Notes under the pieces: generated by a model
What the model was told of the DNA's origin: nothing
The model's input: only the letters and a program-made list of their open reading frames with translations
Databases searched by the model: none
Part shown: positions 6,513 to 6,570 of the stretch, in pieces
Position numbering within the stretch: the stretch's first letter is position 1
How the letters are laid out: the number at the start of each line of letters is the position of its first letter
Assembly (NCBI GenBank): GCA_002403445.1
Contig: DHHU01000003.1
Location: 754-7,323, forward strand
Direction: 5' to 3'
Origin: Salinisphaeraceae bacterium UBA4764
Lineage (GTDB): Bacteria > Pseudomonadota > Gammaproteobacteria > Nevskiales > Salinisphaeraceae
DNA: 6,570 nt
Program-made: the position numbers and the translations under genes

Positions 6513-6518
6513 TATAAT
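6513..6518 (+). promoter_or_regulatory. Possible -10 box for a gene beyond the right edge
   Basis: A perfect TATAAT lies at 6513-6518. No good -35 box is found 16 to 18 bases upstream (CCGAAC-like sequence there), and there is no extended TG. It could serve a gene starting beyond the window, but the call rests on one hexamer. Confidence 0.2.
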
Positions 6519-6570
6519 CAAGAAAAATTACTGACACTGAAGTCTAGGTCTCCTCATCCGTTACAAGCGT

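Larger units (their letters stand above)
6398..6548. repeat. 9-bp inverted repeat flanking the terminator region
   Basis: CCTAGACTT (6398-6406) and AAGTCTAGG (6540-6548) are perfect inverse copies 133 bases apart, enclosing the 10-bp hairpin and the TATAAT box. No target-site duplication or transposase fragment is visible. A 9-bp match in so short a region is mildly unexpected but may be chance. Confidence 0.25.

Overview
The window carries one plus-strand operon for a molybdenum-dependent, NAD+-linked formate dehydrogenase of the soluble FdsGBA type. In order it holds fdsG (385-852), fdsB (849-2387), fdsA (2411-5311) and fdsD (5371-5589). These are followed by a six-helix membrane protein at 5695-6306. 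The gene set and protein style suggest a proteobacterium that oxidises formate for NADH, such as a methylotroph, an autotroph or a one-carbon-using heterotroph. I cannot fix the genus; a halophilic gammaproteobacterium is only a guess from the acidic proteins.

Region by region: 1-384 has no gene I recognise. Its right end holds a perfect TTGACA -35 box inside an 8-bp inverted repeat just upstream of fdsG, the best candidate for promoter plus operator. fdsG and fdsB overlap by 4 bases (ATGA), and fdsB and fdsA are 23 bases apart. After fdsA, where many fds operons carry fdsC (the FdhD-type sulfurtransferase), there is only a 16-codon frame that overlaps the fdsA stop as ATGA and has its own strong ribosome binding site. 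fdsD then starts at GTG. A 105-base gap separates fdsD from the membrane protein. The 264 bases after it hold short inverted repeats, a perfect 10-bp GC-rich hairpin that probably ends the transcript, and a TATAAT box near the right edge.

How the genes work together: FdsA oxidises formate to CO2 at a bis-MGD molybdenum centre (Cys375, His376, Arg576). Electrons pass through its Fe-S clusters to FdsB, which holds a 4Fe-4S cluster, FMN and the NAD site. FdsG adds a NuoE-like 2Fe-2S cluster, and FdsD is a small accessory subunit. The membrane protein may move a small one-carbon-related solute, but its family is not settled.

The most unusual signal is in FdsA. The NuoG-like His-Cys3 4Fe-4S site keeps its histidine (His112), but all three cysteine positions are replaced, while every other cluster motif is intact. 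Next are the missing fdsC with a mini-frame in its place, and the promoter buried in a dyad.
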